From Maricaulis maris (GTDB lineage: Bacteria; Pseudomonadota; Alphaproteobacteria; Caulobacterales; Maricaulaceae), in the NCBI RefSeq assembly GCF_036322705.1, contig NZ_AP027270.1, positions 1,799,501-1,863,500 on the forward strand: DNA of 64,000 nt, read 5' to 3'. Position numbers and translations under genes: made by a program. Positions 34,662 through 41,745 of the stretch are shown piece after piece. The notes below the pieces were generated by a model that saw only the letters and a list, made by a program, of their open reading frames with translations, was not told where the DNA came from and ran no database searches. Each line of letters opens with the position of its first letter. The stretch's first letter is position 1.

Positions 34662-35288
34662 TCAGGGTCTGATTTCGATCAGGGGAATGGATGTCGCCGA
34701 GCCCGCCCCCGGCTCCTCGAGCGCCAGGTCGAGGCGGTCGAGCTCGAAACGGACCGGCACATCAAAGGCAAAGCCCGCCGTCACGCTCGCGCCTGTCGGT
34801 GGCGGCACGGCCAGCAGGATTTCGCCGCTCGAAAGATCCACCGTGAAGGCCGCCGTTTCGACCCCGTTGACGGCGACCCGCACCGAACCGTCGACCGGCT
34901 TGGTGATGGTCCGCGTCCAGCTGTCGCCGCCGCTCTCATAGTGTTTGACGAGCTGGAAGCTGACCTGTCCGCCGTCGCCCGTACCGAGCACCTGGTCGTC
35001 CGGTGCCGGGGCCCGGTCGGGCGTGGTCGAGCGATTGTCGAAGGGATCGCGAAAGCGAAACCCGTGCAGCGGGCCGCGCCGAGCCTCGAAGAAGGCGATC
35101 AGTCCCGCGATATCAGTCAGCGAGCGCACGCCCGGCCCGGCATCATAGCGGCGCCGACTATCGGCCCAGGCGGTATTGCGCTGCTCGCGACCGGACAGGA
35201 GCGGCACGATCTCGGTGCGCCGCTGCGGCCCGCCGGTCGCCCCGATTGCCACCGGGAAGGGGAAGCGGACCTCATGAAACACGCTCAT
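34662..35288 (-). CDS. GTA distal tail protein, DUF2460 (orfg12)
   Basis: A 208-aa protein matching DUF2460: MSVFHEVRFPFPVAIGATGG, RRTEIVPLLSGREQRNTAWADSRRRYDAGPGVRS, IAFFEARRGPLHGFRFRDPFD and the later beta-rich half with VSFQLVKHYESGG. It forms the ring that joins tail tube to hub. It shares 4 bp with g11 upstream and is followed by a 33-bp gap before g13. Confidence 0.93.
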   Translation of the reverse strand: MSVFHEVRFPFPVAIGATGGPQRRTEIVPLLSGREQRNTAWADSRRRYDAGPGVRSLTDIAGLIAFFEARRGPLHGFRFRDPFDNRSTTPDRAPAPDDQVLGTGDGGQVSFQLVKHYESGGDSWTRTITKPVDGSVRVAVNGVETAAFTVDLSSGEILLAVPPPTGASVTAGFAFDVPVRFELDRLDLALEEPGAGSATSIPLIEIRP

Positions 35289-35818
35289 GACCAGCGCCTC
35301 CCCTCATCCACTGCTCGCGCCAGTGCCCGGGCAATTCGCCCGCGCGATTGCGCGATCGCCTGCTCGCTGTGACCGGGTGGGCCGGGGGGCAGGGTGAGAT
35401 GAATATGGACGGCCTGGCCGCCGCCTGCCGGGCCGATCTGACCGGACGCGCCCGGCGTGAAGACCTCCGGACCGCGTTCACCGACCAGATAGGCGGCCCC
35501 CGCCTGGACCGGTCCGCCCTCGGCGCGGCCACCGCTCGGCGTTACCGATCCAAGCACCCGGTCGATCAACCCTGCCAGCGGCCGCTCGACCACCTGTTGG
35601 GCCGCAAGGAGCGCCAGGTCAGCCAGAATGGCTTCGGTCATGCGCGAAAAATCCGCTTCGCCGGACCGTGCCGCCCGTCCGAGCGCCTGCTCGATCCGGC
35701 TCCCGGCCTGCTCGAAAGCGGTCTCGATACGCTCGGCCGCCCGCGCGGCAGGGCCGTCAGCGAGCGCGTCCAGGGCCTCACCGGCGCGATCGCTCGCGCC
35801 TTCATCGACTGTGCTCAT
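35285..35818 (-). CDS. GTA tail tape measure protein (orfg11)
   Basis: A 177-aa protein. A helical first half (ALADGPAARAAERIETAFEQAGSRIEQ, AILADLALLAAQQVVERPL) is followed by the Gly-rich end with AYLVGERGPEVFTPGASGQI, the short motif found at the end of tape measure proteins. The short length fits the short GTA tail. Its ATG at 35818 overlaps the stop of g10.1. Confidence 0.85.
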   Translation of the reverse strand: MSTVDEGASDRAGEALDALADGPAARAAERIETAFEQAGSRIEQALGRAARSGEADFSRMTEAILADLALLAAQQVVERPLAGLIDRVLGSVTPSGGRAEGGPVQAGAAYLVGERGPEVFTPGASGQIGPAGGGQAVHIHLTLPPGPPGHSEQAIAQSRGRIARALARAVDEGRRWS

Positions 35819-35997
35819 GAGGATGTCTCCTTGGTGTCGGGAAAGCGTTGGCGCAGCGCCTCCAGCCCGGCCCGGTCGAGCGTCGGCCCGACGCCCGCCT
35901 CGGTCAGGGCGCGCCACTCGGTCAGCGACAGGCGCCAGACCTCATGCGGCCGCAGCCCCAGGGCGAGGCCGAGGCGCAGGATGGATGCCCAGTTCAT
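35815..35997 (-). CDS. GTA tail assembly chaperone (orfg10.1)
   Basis: A 60-aa protein beginning MNWASILRLGLALGLRPHEV and continuing with WRLSLTEWRALTEAG, the pattern of the small phage tail assembly chaperone family (TIGR02216/pfam09550). It overlaps both neighbours by 4 bp. As in long-tailed phages it would accompany the tape measure protein during tail assembly. Confidence 0.88.
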   Translation of the reverse strand: MNWASILRLGLALGLRPHEVWRLSLTEWRALTEAGVGPTLDRAGLEALRQRFPDTKETSS

Positions 35998-36263
35998 GGC
36001 TCGAGGCCGCTGCCCAGGCAGGCGGCAACCGCCTCGGCGGCATCATCGAGTTTCACCGGCAAGGCCTTCAGCTCGGCCAGACCGATCGCGCACCCGCCGC
36101 CCCGCGCCAGCGCATGAAGTACGCGCAGCAGGGTCTCCGCGGTCAGCGTGGCGCCCGGCCGGCAAAGGGTCTCGATCTCGGCCAAAGCACCAAGCGTCAG
36201 GCACAGGGTGAGCGTCTGCGAGCCGATCACCAGTTCAGCCTCGCCACGTTGCGGGTTGGCCAT
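35994..36263 (-). CDS. GTA tail assembly protein (orfg10)
   Basis: An 89-aa protein matching the gene-transfer-agent TAC family (pfam11836): MANPQRGEAELVIGSQTLTL, LTLGALAEIETLCRP, LRVLHALARGGG. It follows the major tail protein with no gap and overlaps g10.1 by 4 bp. Expected role: chaperone for tail assembly together with g10.1. Confidence 0.9.
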   Translation of the reverse strand: MANPQRGEAELVIGSQTLTLCLTLGALAEIETLCRPGATLTAETLLRVLHALARGGGCAIGLAELKALPVKLDDAAEAVAACLGSGLEP

Positions 36264-36680
36264 CTAGAGCCCCTCAAAGGCAAGCGGCCCGGCCGAGGCC
36301 AGGCTCATCGACCAGGTCGCCTCGCCATCATGGCGGCCGGCATAATCCAGCGCCGCGACCTGGAAAGGCCCGGTCAGCGTCCCGAAATCGGGAATGAGCA
36401 ATTGCCAGTCATCGCGCGACTGGTCGAAAAAGGCCTGCCGGATGCGGGCATCGGCCGCGGCATCCACGAAGACACCCGAGCCGGACACCGAACAGGTCTT
36501 CACCCCGGCCCCGGCCAGCAGCTCGCGCCAACCTTCCACGCTCTCGGCATGGGTGACATCGACGGGCCGGGCATTGAGCGAGATCGTCTTGAGCCGCAGC
36601 CCGGCTGCGCTGGTGAAAGTCGGCGGATCGGCACTGTCCCCGATCCGGATGAGAATGTCGCGGCCAGGCTGGACTGTCAT
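36264..36680 (-). CDS. GTA major tail tube protein, TP901-1 family (orfg9)
   Basis: A 138-aa protein from the ATG at 36680, which has a strong GAGGAGG ribosome site just upstream. Landmarks are RDILIRIGDSADPPTFTSAAGL, VDVTHAESVEGWRELLAGAGVKTCSVSGSGVF and WQLLIPDFGTLTGPFQVAALDYAGRHDGEATWSMSLASAG, typical of the TP901-1 tail tube family. It is the first gene after the DUF4760 insertion and its terminator. Confidence 0.92.
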   Translation of the reverse strand: MTVQPGRDILIRIGDSADPPTFTSAAGLRLKTISLNARPVDVTHAESVEGWRELLAGAGVKTCSVSGSGVFVDAAADARIRQAFFDQSRDDWQLLIPDFGTLTGPFQVAALDYAGRHDGEATWSMSLASAGPLAFEGL

Positions 36681-36726
36681 GGCATGCCTCCTCGGTCTCG
36701 CGCGGCAGGCCCGCGCCAATCAGACA

Positions 36727-36752
36727 AGAAAAAACCGCCCTGTAAGGGGCGG
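36727..36752 (-). terminator. Intrinsic terminator after the DUF4760 gene, before orfg9
   Basis: On the minus strand, CCGCCC, a six-base loop and GGGCGG form a 6-bp GC stem followed by TTTTTT. It lies 57 bp after the DUF4760 stop and 47 bp before the g9 ATG, so it would end transcripts coming from g8. Confidence 0.75.
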
Positions 36753-36808
36753 CTGGGATGGGGTGTTGGGGCGGGTGGGGCGCGGTGCTTCCAAGACACT
36801 TCGCAGAG

Positions 36809-37309
36809 TTAGACCGCGCTGGAACGCCATTTCCTGACGAGAGCTTCGTAAGCGTTGTAGAGTCTTGGGCCACCAAGAGCTTCGGATCTCATATCGGCTA
36901 CGTATGCCGTGAAGTCTGCGAAATCCAAAACGTAGCTGGTGCGCCAATAAGAGCGCAAAATTTTCTCGTCGAGCCAGTTCGCCTGTGCGCCCAACGCCAT
37001 CGCTTCGTAAAAGTTGAACATGTCCTTGACCACACGGGTCGGGTCCCATGGCGCCCCATCCCAGACAAAAGTGTGACGGCGAAGGGTATCCAGTGAGGGA
37101 TTCGACCGGTCTTGAGCGTCAAGCGAGAGCCGCAAACTTCTAAATCTATCAAGCATACCCGATACATGCGCGTCGGATGTCATACGCATTATCAAATTGA
37201 CGGTCTCACTTCTCACCGCCGCTTTTCTAACGTGCCGAAAACTGAGGAATGACATCGTCGCTGTGATCAACGAGCCAATGGCAATCAAGAGCGGAGCGTA
37301 TTGGAGCAT
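36809..37309 (-). CDS. DUF4760-like single-pass membrane protein inserted in the GTA cluster
   Basis: A 166-aa protein with one N-terminal membrane segment (MLQYAPLLIAIGSLITATMSFL). A basic stretch and a cytoplasmic domain with TVNLIMRMTSDAHVSGMLDRFRSLR, VVKDMFNFYEAMALGAQ and SYVLDFADFTAYVADMR follow, resembling DUF4760 proteins. The region is clearly AT-richer (about half GC in a 60-base sample) than the tail genes on both sides. It is not part of any GTA structural set I know. An own terminator follows it and a TATAAT box precedes it. Confidence 0.7.
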   Translation of the reverse strand: MLQYAPLLIAIGSLITATMSFLSFRHVRKAAVRSETVNLIMRMTSDAHVSGMLDRFRSLRLSLDAQDRSNPSLDTLRRHTFVWDGAPWDPTRVVKDMFNFYEAMALGAQANWLDEKILRSYWRTSYVLDFADFTAYVADMRSEALGGPRLYNAYEALVRKWRSSAV

Positions 37310-37370
37310 TATCTATCTCGGGCAGCCAACCTCGCGACTTCAATCCAAAGGTTTGTCTTTATCAACAACA

Positions 37371-37376
37371 ATTATA
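37371..37376 (-). promoter_or_regulatory. Possible -10 box for the DUF4760 gene
   Basis: A perfect TATAAT on the minus strand overlaps the stop codon of g8, about 62 bp before the DUF4760 start codon. No good -35 box is found at the expected distance, so the call is tentative. Confidence 0.3.
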
Positions 37377-37785
37377 GAGGGAGTGCACCCAGCACCGCCC
37401 GCACCCGCAGCACACCGCGCCGCAAGCGCCGATCCCGCGTGGCAAAGACGTCGCGATAGGTCGGATGGAGGGTGACCAGGTGCCAGGGCGCCGGCAGGTC
37501 CGGCGTCGCGAGCGCGATCACGGCGTCGGCGAGGGCATCGAGCACCGGGCCGGGATCGCTGTCGCGCTGCCAGACATCGAGGCCCAGCCGGACGTCCAGC
37601 AGGCGAACCCCGTCGGCACCGGTCTCGACCGTCTCGACCCGCGACCAGCTGGCATGCGGATAGGCGGCGCGGTGGGCGCGGCTCTGATAGAGCCGCAGCG
37701 GATCGCCGAGCCGGGCCATCACTGCCGGATCAGCAGCAAATCCGGTCTCGAGCGCGGCGCGCAAGGCCTCAACCACCCCGCTCAC
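37372..37785 (-). CDS. GTA tail terminator, DUF3168 (orfg8)
   Basis: A 137-aa protein with the DUF3168 pattern: LYQSRAHRAAYPHASWSRVETVETGADGVRLLDVRLGLDVWQRD in the centre and YRDVFATRDRRLRRGVLRVRAVLG at the end. It would cap the tail tube and contact the head. It overlaps g6 by 4 bp, leaving no room for the head-closure gene (g7) that sits between them in R. capsulatus. Confidence 0.92.
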   Translation of the reverse strand: MSGVVEALRAALETGFAADPAVMARLGDPLRLYQSRAHRAAYPHASWSRVETVETGADGVRLLDVRLGLDVWQRDSDPGPVLDALADAVIALATPDLPAPWHLVTLHPTYRDVFATRDRRLRRGVLRVRAVLGALPL

Positions 37786-38360
37786 AGCTGCACCCGACGG
37801 AACGGGGCGATCAGGGCGGCATAGCCCGGCGGCGGCGCACTCGCTCCACCGGTCTCGGCCAGGTGGACGGTGAGCTGCAGCACGGCCTCGCGCAGCGGCG
37901 CCGGCACGTCCCCGGGCAGATCGCCATAGCCGCAGCGAAAGCGGATCTCGATCCCCGCCGCCGCGCGTCCCGGCTGCGGCCAGCTCACGCCTGACCGCAG
38001 GACCAGCCGGCCCGGGTCGCTCAGCGTGTCCACGAAAAACGCCGCCGGATCGATCTCCGACGGCGTGTCATCCGCGCCATATATCGTGACCGCCTCAAGC
38101 GCGATCAGGGGCGGTTTGAGGAGCCTGAATCGCGTCCCGAAGGCCGACAGACGCCCCTCGCCCCACCACACATCGCGCCGTTCCAGCCAGGTCTGGGCGA
38201 GCAGCGCCCGCCCGGTATCCCGCTCGACACGCGCCCGGGCGGTTTGTATCCAGTGGTTGATCGCGTCATCCTGCGACGCATCGGACACCCGCAGCCGCGC
38301 CCTGGCCTCAGCCAGCGAAACAGGCTCCGCGGCGGGCGGAGTGAGGAGTGTGAGGGACAT
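37782..38360 (-). CDS. GTA head-tail connector, phiE125 gp8 family (orfg6)
   Basis: A 192-aa protein starting MSLTLLTPPAAEPVSLAEAR, then LRVSDASQDDAINHWIQTARARVERDTGRALLAQTWLE, LPGDVPAPLREAVLQLTVHLAE and a hydrophobic end. This is the connector (adaptor) that binds the portal ring. Its start codon lies inside a 31-bp sequence repeated 611 bp away, at the edge of the inserted plus-strand genes. Confidence 0.9.
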   Translation of the reverse strand: MSLTLLTPPAAEPVSLAEARARLRVSDASQDDAINHWIQTARARVERDTGRALLAQTWLERRDVWWGEGRLSAFGTRFRLLKPPLIALEAVTIYGADDTPSEIDPAAFFVDTLSDPGRLVLRSGVSWPQPGRAAAGIEIRFRCGYGDLPGDVPAPLREAVLQLTVHLAETGGASAPPPGYAALIAPFRRVQL

Positions 38361-38375
38361 GGGGGAAAACTCCGG
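38345..38375 (+). repeat. Direct repeat copy 1 at the orfg6 start
   Basis: 31 bp that match copy 2 at 38956-38986 in 28 positions. It contains, on the plus strand, GAGGGAC-ATG with the start of the four-TM gene, and on the minus strand the first codons of orfg6. Confidence 0.8.
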
Positions 38376-38964
38376 GAGTGATAGAAAAGGGTCAGCGCCG
38401 GGCGCCATGACGGCTTTCATGGTCGAGGTGATCGCTCACGGTCTGGGCACAGCTCTGGCCGCCCTCGCCCTGATCATCGCCGCACGATTGGCGCCGGCGA
38501 GCGGATCGGATGAGCTCACAGCGGTCGGACTGACGCTGGCCTTGCCGCTGGCATTCCTGACGGCTTTTCTGGTCCGTGTTCCGACGCGCTGGAGCTTGCG
38601 AAAACGGTTCGGACTGTCGTCAAGGACAATGTCCTTCTGGCACACTTGGGGCGGGATAATCGGCCGTCGCGGACATCTGAAACGCCACCCCTTGCCGGAT
38701 TGGGGCCGCGAAAACGCCCGCGTCTACCTGCCGGGTGTCGGATTTCACTATGCGCTCTTTGCGAGCAATGCCTGTCTCGTCCTGGTCGCCTACCATGTCC
38801 ACCCGCTGGCGGATGCGTTTCTCAGGCTTTTTCAAGCTCCCCTGACCCTGCTTTTCTTCGGCCCGGCGCTCGCCCTCTTCATTCTCGGAATGCTCATCAA
38901 TCCCTGGCTGATGTTCACCCGCTGGGACAAGCCGGAGCCTGACACTATGAAGCAGGGAGCGTGA
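38359..38964 (+). CDS. Four-helix membrane protein inserted in the GTA cluster (unknown)
   Basis: A 201-aa protein on the strand opposite to the GTA genes. It begins MGENSGSDRKG; a second ATG at 38407 (MTAFMVEVIAHG) could be used instead. Four hydrophobic segments are visible at about residues 27-45, 55-73, 130-150 and 158-188, with a basic cytoplasmic loop between the second and third (RWSLRKRFGL, GRRGHLKRHPLPDW). No family is recognised. The stop (TGA) overlaps the region of the next gene's start, and both genes share the same leader, MGENSG. Confidence 0.6.
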   Translation: MGENSGSDRKGSAPGAMTAFMVEVIAHGLGTALAALALIIAARLAPASGSDELTAVGLTLALPLAFLTAFLVRVPTRWSLRKRFGLSSRTMSFWHTWGGIIGRRGHLKRHPLPDWGRENARVYLPGVGFHYALFASNACLVLVAYHVHPLADAFLRLFQAPLTLLFFGPALALFILGMLINPWLMFTRWDKPEPDTMKQGA

Positions 38965-38986
38965 GGGACATGGGGGAGAATTCCGG
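38956..38986 (+). repeat. Direct repeat copy 2, between the two inserted membrane genes
   Basis: 28 of 31 bases equal copy 1 at 38345-38375; the differences are single transitions. It carries the ribosome site and MGENSG start of the second membrane gene. The 611-bp spacing equals one gene unit, suggesting duplication or cassette-like insertion. Confidence 0.8.
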
Positions 38987-39311
38987 AGCCAGTCGACCGC
39001 GCTTATGGCGCGAAGTGCTTGATCGGGCGAAGGCGGCACTGATCGGCTTGGCGATATGGATTGTTTTGACTTTGGGTCTGGTCGCGTGGTGGCAACTGGC
39101 GCCTGAGACGGTGCCGCAGCTCGCATTCATCATCCTGTTCGGCTCGGTCATCGGGGCACCGCTCGTCGCGATGTCGATCATCATCAGCGCCATGATGGAA
39201 CCGACGCGCGACCGAGGGCTTCCAGCCAGAGATGCAAGCGAAAAAGCCGCTGCGGCCATTCGCAAAACTCTGGCCGGTGCGAGTAACAACAGGCGTCCCG
39301 GCGCGGACTGA
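38970..39311 (+). CDS. Two-helix small membrane protein inserted in the GTA cluster (unknown)
   Basis: A 113-aa protein beginning MGENSGASRPRLWREVLDRA, with hydrophobic segments ALIGLAIWIVLTLGLVAWW and AFIILFGSVIGAPLVAMSII and a basic C-terminal tail. A GTG at 38961 is an alternative start. It lies 5 bp after the stop of the four-TM gene, so the two form a small operon. Apart from the leader the two proteins look unrelated. Function not recognised. Confidence 0.6.
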   Translation: MGENSGASRPRLWREVLDRAKAALIGLAIWIVLTLGLVAWWQLAPETVPQLAFIILFGSVIGAPLVAMSIIISAMMEPTRDRGLPARDASEKAAAAIRKTLAGASNNRRPGAD

Positions 39312-39312
39312 G

Positions 39313-39442
39313 CCATTGATCCCTTGTCAGCCAGCCGGCCGTATCCGGTTTTCCAGCTCAAGGGTGAAACCGCGAAGCGGCCGCGTTGCGGCCCTTGACC
39401 CGGAAAACCGGATACGGCGAACTCCCGGCAAGGGATGTATGG
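39313..39442. repeat. Palindromic element B, copy 1
   Basis: A 130-bp nested inverted repeat. The outer arms are CCATTGATCCCTTG and CAAGGGATGTATGG. The inner 27-bp arms are at 39338-39364 and 39392-39418 and pair with two mismatches; a small CCGC-GAA-GCGG hairpin sits in the loop. A second copy with a different stem sequence that still pairs is at 62198-62325. It lies between convergent genes (membrane pair and capsid) and might also stop transcription. Confidence 0.85.
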
Positions 39443-39482
39443 GGCCATGAGCGCTGACGCGCTGCACCGACCACCACAAAAC

Positions 39483-39584
39483 ACCGTCATCCCACGGTGG
39501 CCGCGAAGCGGTCATCCGGGGGACCTGCGCTTCCCTGTCGGCAGGTGGGCTGAGGTCCCCCGGACAAGCCGGGGGATGACGGTG
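39483..39584. repeat. Palindromic element A, copy 1
   Basis: 102 bp bounded by ACCGTCATCCC and its inverse GGGATGACGGT, with inner CATCCGGGGGACC and GGTCCCCCGGA arms. It lies 22 bp after the end of the capsid gene. Further copies are at 41337, 61986 and 62374. Confidence 0.85.
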
Positions 39585-39606
39585 AATTTGGACAGATTCG
39601 GCGAAA

Positions 39607-40818
39607 TCAGCTCACCCCGAACTTCAACAGCTTGATCGCCTCGAAATCCTGCACCCCGCCGCCGACACGTTTGGTGGTGTAGAAGAGGACATAGGGTTTG
39701 GCGCTGAACGGGTCGCGCAGGACTTCCACGCCCTGGCGGTCGAGGACGAGATAACCGCGGGCGAAATCGCCGAAGGCGATCGAATGACTGTCGGCGCCGA
39801 TATCCGGCATGTCCTCGGCCTCCGTGACCGGATAGCCCAGAAGGGTGGAGGTTGCCCCCTCGCCCAGCGCCGGCTGCCAGAGATAATGGCCGTCGGCATC
39901 CTTGAAGCGGCGCACGGCGGAGACGGTCTGGCGGTTCATCACGAAACGGCCGCGAGCGCGATAGGCGGTCTTCGGCGCATAGATGAGGTCAATCAGCGCG
40001 TCGGCGGGATCTGTCGCGTCGAACCCGCCGGACGTGCCGGTCGCGACATAGCCGAGTTCGCCCCAGGCCTGATTGCCCTCGGCGACGGCGGTATAGTCCA
40101 AGAGGCCGCGCGGCTTGTTGATGCCGTCACCGGCGATAAAGGCGGCGCTTTCCTGGGCGGCGAAGACGTCGCGAACCTCCTCGGCCAGCCATTGCTCGAC
40201 ATCGACCATGGCATCATCGAGCAATTGCTGGGTCGCGGCCGGCATGGCGTAGAGCTCGGCGGCGGGGAATTCGATCAGCTCCAGGCTCGGCGCATCGGTC
40301 TCGGGACGGGCCGCCGTCTCCGACACCCAGCCGGTCGCCGCGCCGCCGCGCGAGACCGGCTTGCGGAAGACACCGGTTGCGGTCTGGCGCACGGTGGCGA
40401 TGGCCCGGACCGGCGAGGCCTCAGCCAGCAGACGGTCAATGCGCGCCTCGGTCTCGGCCGGCACGACATGCCCGCCCTCGCTGCCGACACCGGCGGTCAG
40501 CGACTTGCCCTCATGGCTCTCCCCGCGCCGCATATAGGCGGTGAAACCGGCCGAGGCGGCACTCATCTCGCCACCACTGGCCAGACCCGGTCGCCCGGCC
40601 TCGCTGACCAGCCGGTCGAGCGCGGATTTCTGGCTGTCGAGTACGGCATCAATGCGAGCCAGCTTGTCCTCCAGCAGGACGTCGGCGGCGGCCCGCGTCT
40701 CGATCTCGGCGAGACGCTGGTCATTGGCCTGCTTGAACTGTTCGAAGGCGGCGAGCAGCTCGCCCATCACCGCCCGGCTCTCGGCCGATACGGTCGTCAT
40801 CTTGGTTTCCTTGCTCAT
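39607..40818 (-). CDS. GTA major capsid protein, HK97 fold (orfg5)
   Basis: A 403-aa protein: an N-terminal helical scaffold-like delta domain (about 1-90, ELLAAFEQFKQANDQRLAEIE, LEDKLARIDAVLDSQKSALDRL), then the HK97 capsid domain (GGHVVPAETEARIDRLLAEASPVRAIATVRQT, ELYAMPAATQQLLDDAMVDVEQWLAEEV, GDGINKPRGLL, RFVMNRQTVSAVRRFKDADGHYLWQP, IAFGDFARGYLVLDRQGVEV). The prohead protease just upstream probably removes the delta domain. Start at the ATG at 40818. Confidence 0.95.
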   Translation of the reverse strand: MSKETKMTTVSAESRAVMGELLAAFEQFKQANDQRLAEIETRAAADVLLEDKLARIDAVLDSQKSALDRLVSEAGRPGLASGGEMSAASAGFTAYMRRGESHEGKSLTAGVGSEGGHVVPAETEARIDRLLAEASPVRAIATVRQTATGVFRKPVSRGGAATGWVSETAARPETDAPSLELIEFPAAELYAMPAATQQLLDDAMVDVEQWLAEEVRDVFAAQESAAFIAGDGINKPRGLLDYTAVAEGNQAWGELGYVATGTSGGFDATDPADALIDLIYAPKTAYRARGRFVMNRQTVSAVRRFKDADGHYLWQPALGEGATSTLLGYPVTEAEDMPDIGADSHSIAFGDFARGYLVLDRQGVEVLRDPFSAKPYVLFYTTKRVGGGVQDFEAIKLLKFGVS

Positions 40819-40858
40819 GGGTACTCCTGGGTTGGCAAAGGCTTTGAAGGCGAAAAGG

Positions 40859-41293
40859 TCAGGCGGCGACACGGTCGCCGACCGGCGCCACCAGGCGCAG
40901 GCGCGCTTGCGGCAGCATGGGGAAGGTCACGATGGAGACCTCCCAGAGATCGATCGCGGTGAGAACACGGCCGCGGACCTCCCGGGGTCGGGCACAGCGG
41001 GTGCGAAAGCCGATAGAGAGTCCGTCGACCGCGCCGCGCCGGACCAGGGCGGCCGCCGCCCGGCCGCGCGCGCCGGTGGTCAGGATCTCGCCGCGGACAT
41101 GCAGGCCACGGGCATCCTCGGTGATCGCGGTCCACACGCCGATCGGCTCGGACGGGTCGTGCTGGAACAGCATGGGAATGGTGCGACGGGTGGCGAGCGA
41201 GGCCGCAAAGGCCCCGCGCGCCACCACATCGCCGCCCAGGTCCGCCAGCCCGAACAGGCTCGCATGACCCTCGATGGCGAGGGTGTCGGTCAT
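40859..41293 (-). CDS. GTA prohead protease, HK97 family (orfg4)
   Basis: A 144-aa serine protease of the HK97 prohead type: IEGHASLFGLADLGGDVVARGAF, PMLFQHDPSEPIGVWTAITED with the catalytic His, AVDGLSIGFRT with the catalytic Ser and LWEVSIVTFPMLPQAR. It cleaves the capsid delta domain during maturation. The length is in the normal short GTA range. A 40-bp gap separates it from the capsid gene. Confidence 0.95.
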   Translation of the reverse strand: MTDTLAIEGHASLFGLADLGGDVVARGAFAASLATRRTIPMLFQHDPSEPIGVWTAITEDARGLHVRGEILTTGARGRAAAALVRRGAVDGLSIGFRTRCARPREVRGRVLTAIDLWEVSIVTFPMLPQARLRLVAPVGDRVAA

Positions 41294-41336
41294 GGTTGGG
41301 ATGTCCTTGTCGGGGGGAAGAATTCAATTCACCCAA

Positions 41337-41441
41337 CCACCGTCATCCCCCGGGCGTCGCGCAGCGGCGATCCGGGGGACCTCGGCTTCCCGGCTGGCAG
41401 GTTGGTTGAGGCCCCCCGGACAAGCCGGGGGATGACGGTGG
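41337..41441. repeat. Palindromic element A, copy 2
   Basis: 105 bp bounded by CCACCGTCATCCCC and its inverse GGGGGATGACGGTGG. The inner GGGGGACC arm and the ...CCCCCCGGACAAGCCGGGGG end closely match copy 1. It fills most of the 212-bp space between g4 and g3.5, inside the GTA gene run. Confidence 0.85.
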
Positions 41442-41505
41442 GTAGGTGGGAGTGGGTTGGCAAATGAGCGCCGGGGCGCCCGCTTTCACGAGACCTGCGG
41501 CGACC

Positions 41506-41745
41506 TCACTCCTCCATCCGCCGCTCGATCCGCACCAGGCTTTCCCGCGCCAGGCGCATCTCGGCTTCGAGCCGGGCCAGGCGTTCGGCGAGCGGGCTTT
41601 GCCGGTCGCTGGTCTGTTCGAGATAGTCGAGCCGCTCGCCGACGCGGCCGGACCAGATCAGCGCCCCGGAGGTTTGCAGCAGGATGGCGAAGATCAGGCC
41701 GAGCGTGACCTGGCGCTGGACGCTCCAGTTTTCTGCCTCACGCAT
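41506..41745 (-). CDS. Small GTA membrane protein (orfg3.5 position)
   Basis: A 79-aa protein with one membrane segment (VTLGLIFAILLQTSGALIW) followed by a coiled-coil helix (ERLDYLEQTSDRQSPLAERLARLEAEMRLARESLVRIERRMEE). A short gene at this place, between portal and protease, is known as orfg3.5 in RcGTA clusters. It overlaps the portal gene by 8 bp. Role unknown. Confidence 0.8.
   Translation of the reverse strand: MREAENWSVQRQVTLGLIFAILLQTSGALIWSGRVGERLDYLEQTSDRQSPLAERLARLEAEMRLARESLVRIERRMEE

Noticed and set aside
38945-39490. Minus-strand open frame ending in a sequence like the orfg6 start
   Set aside because: The resemblance is explained by the 31-bp direct repeat; the frame runs through repeat element B and the inserted plus-strand gene.
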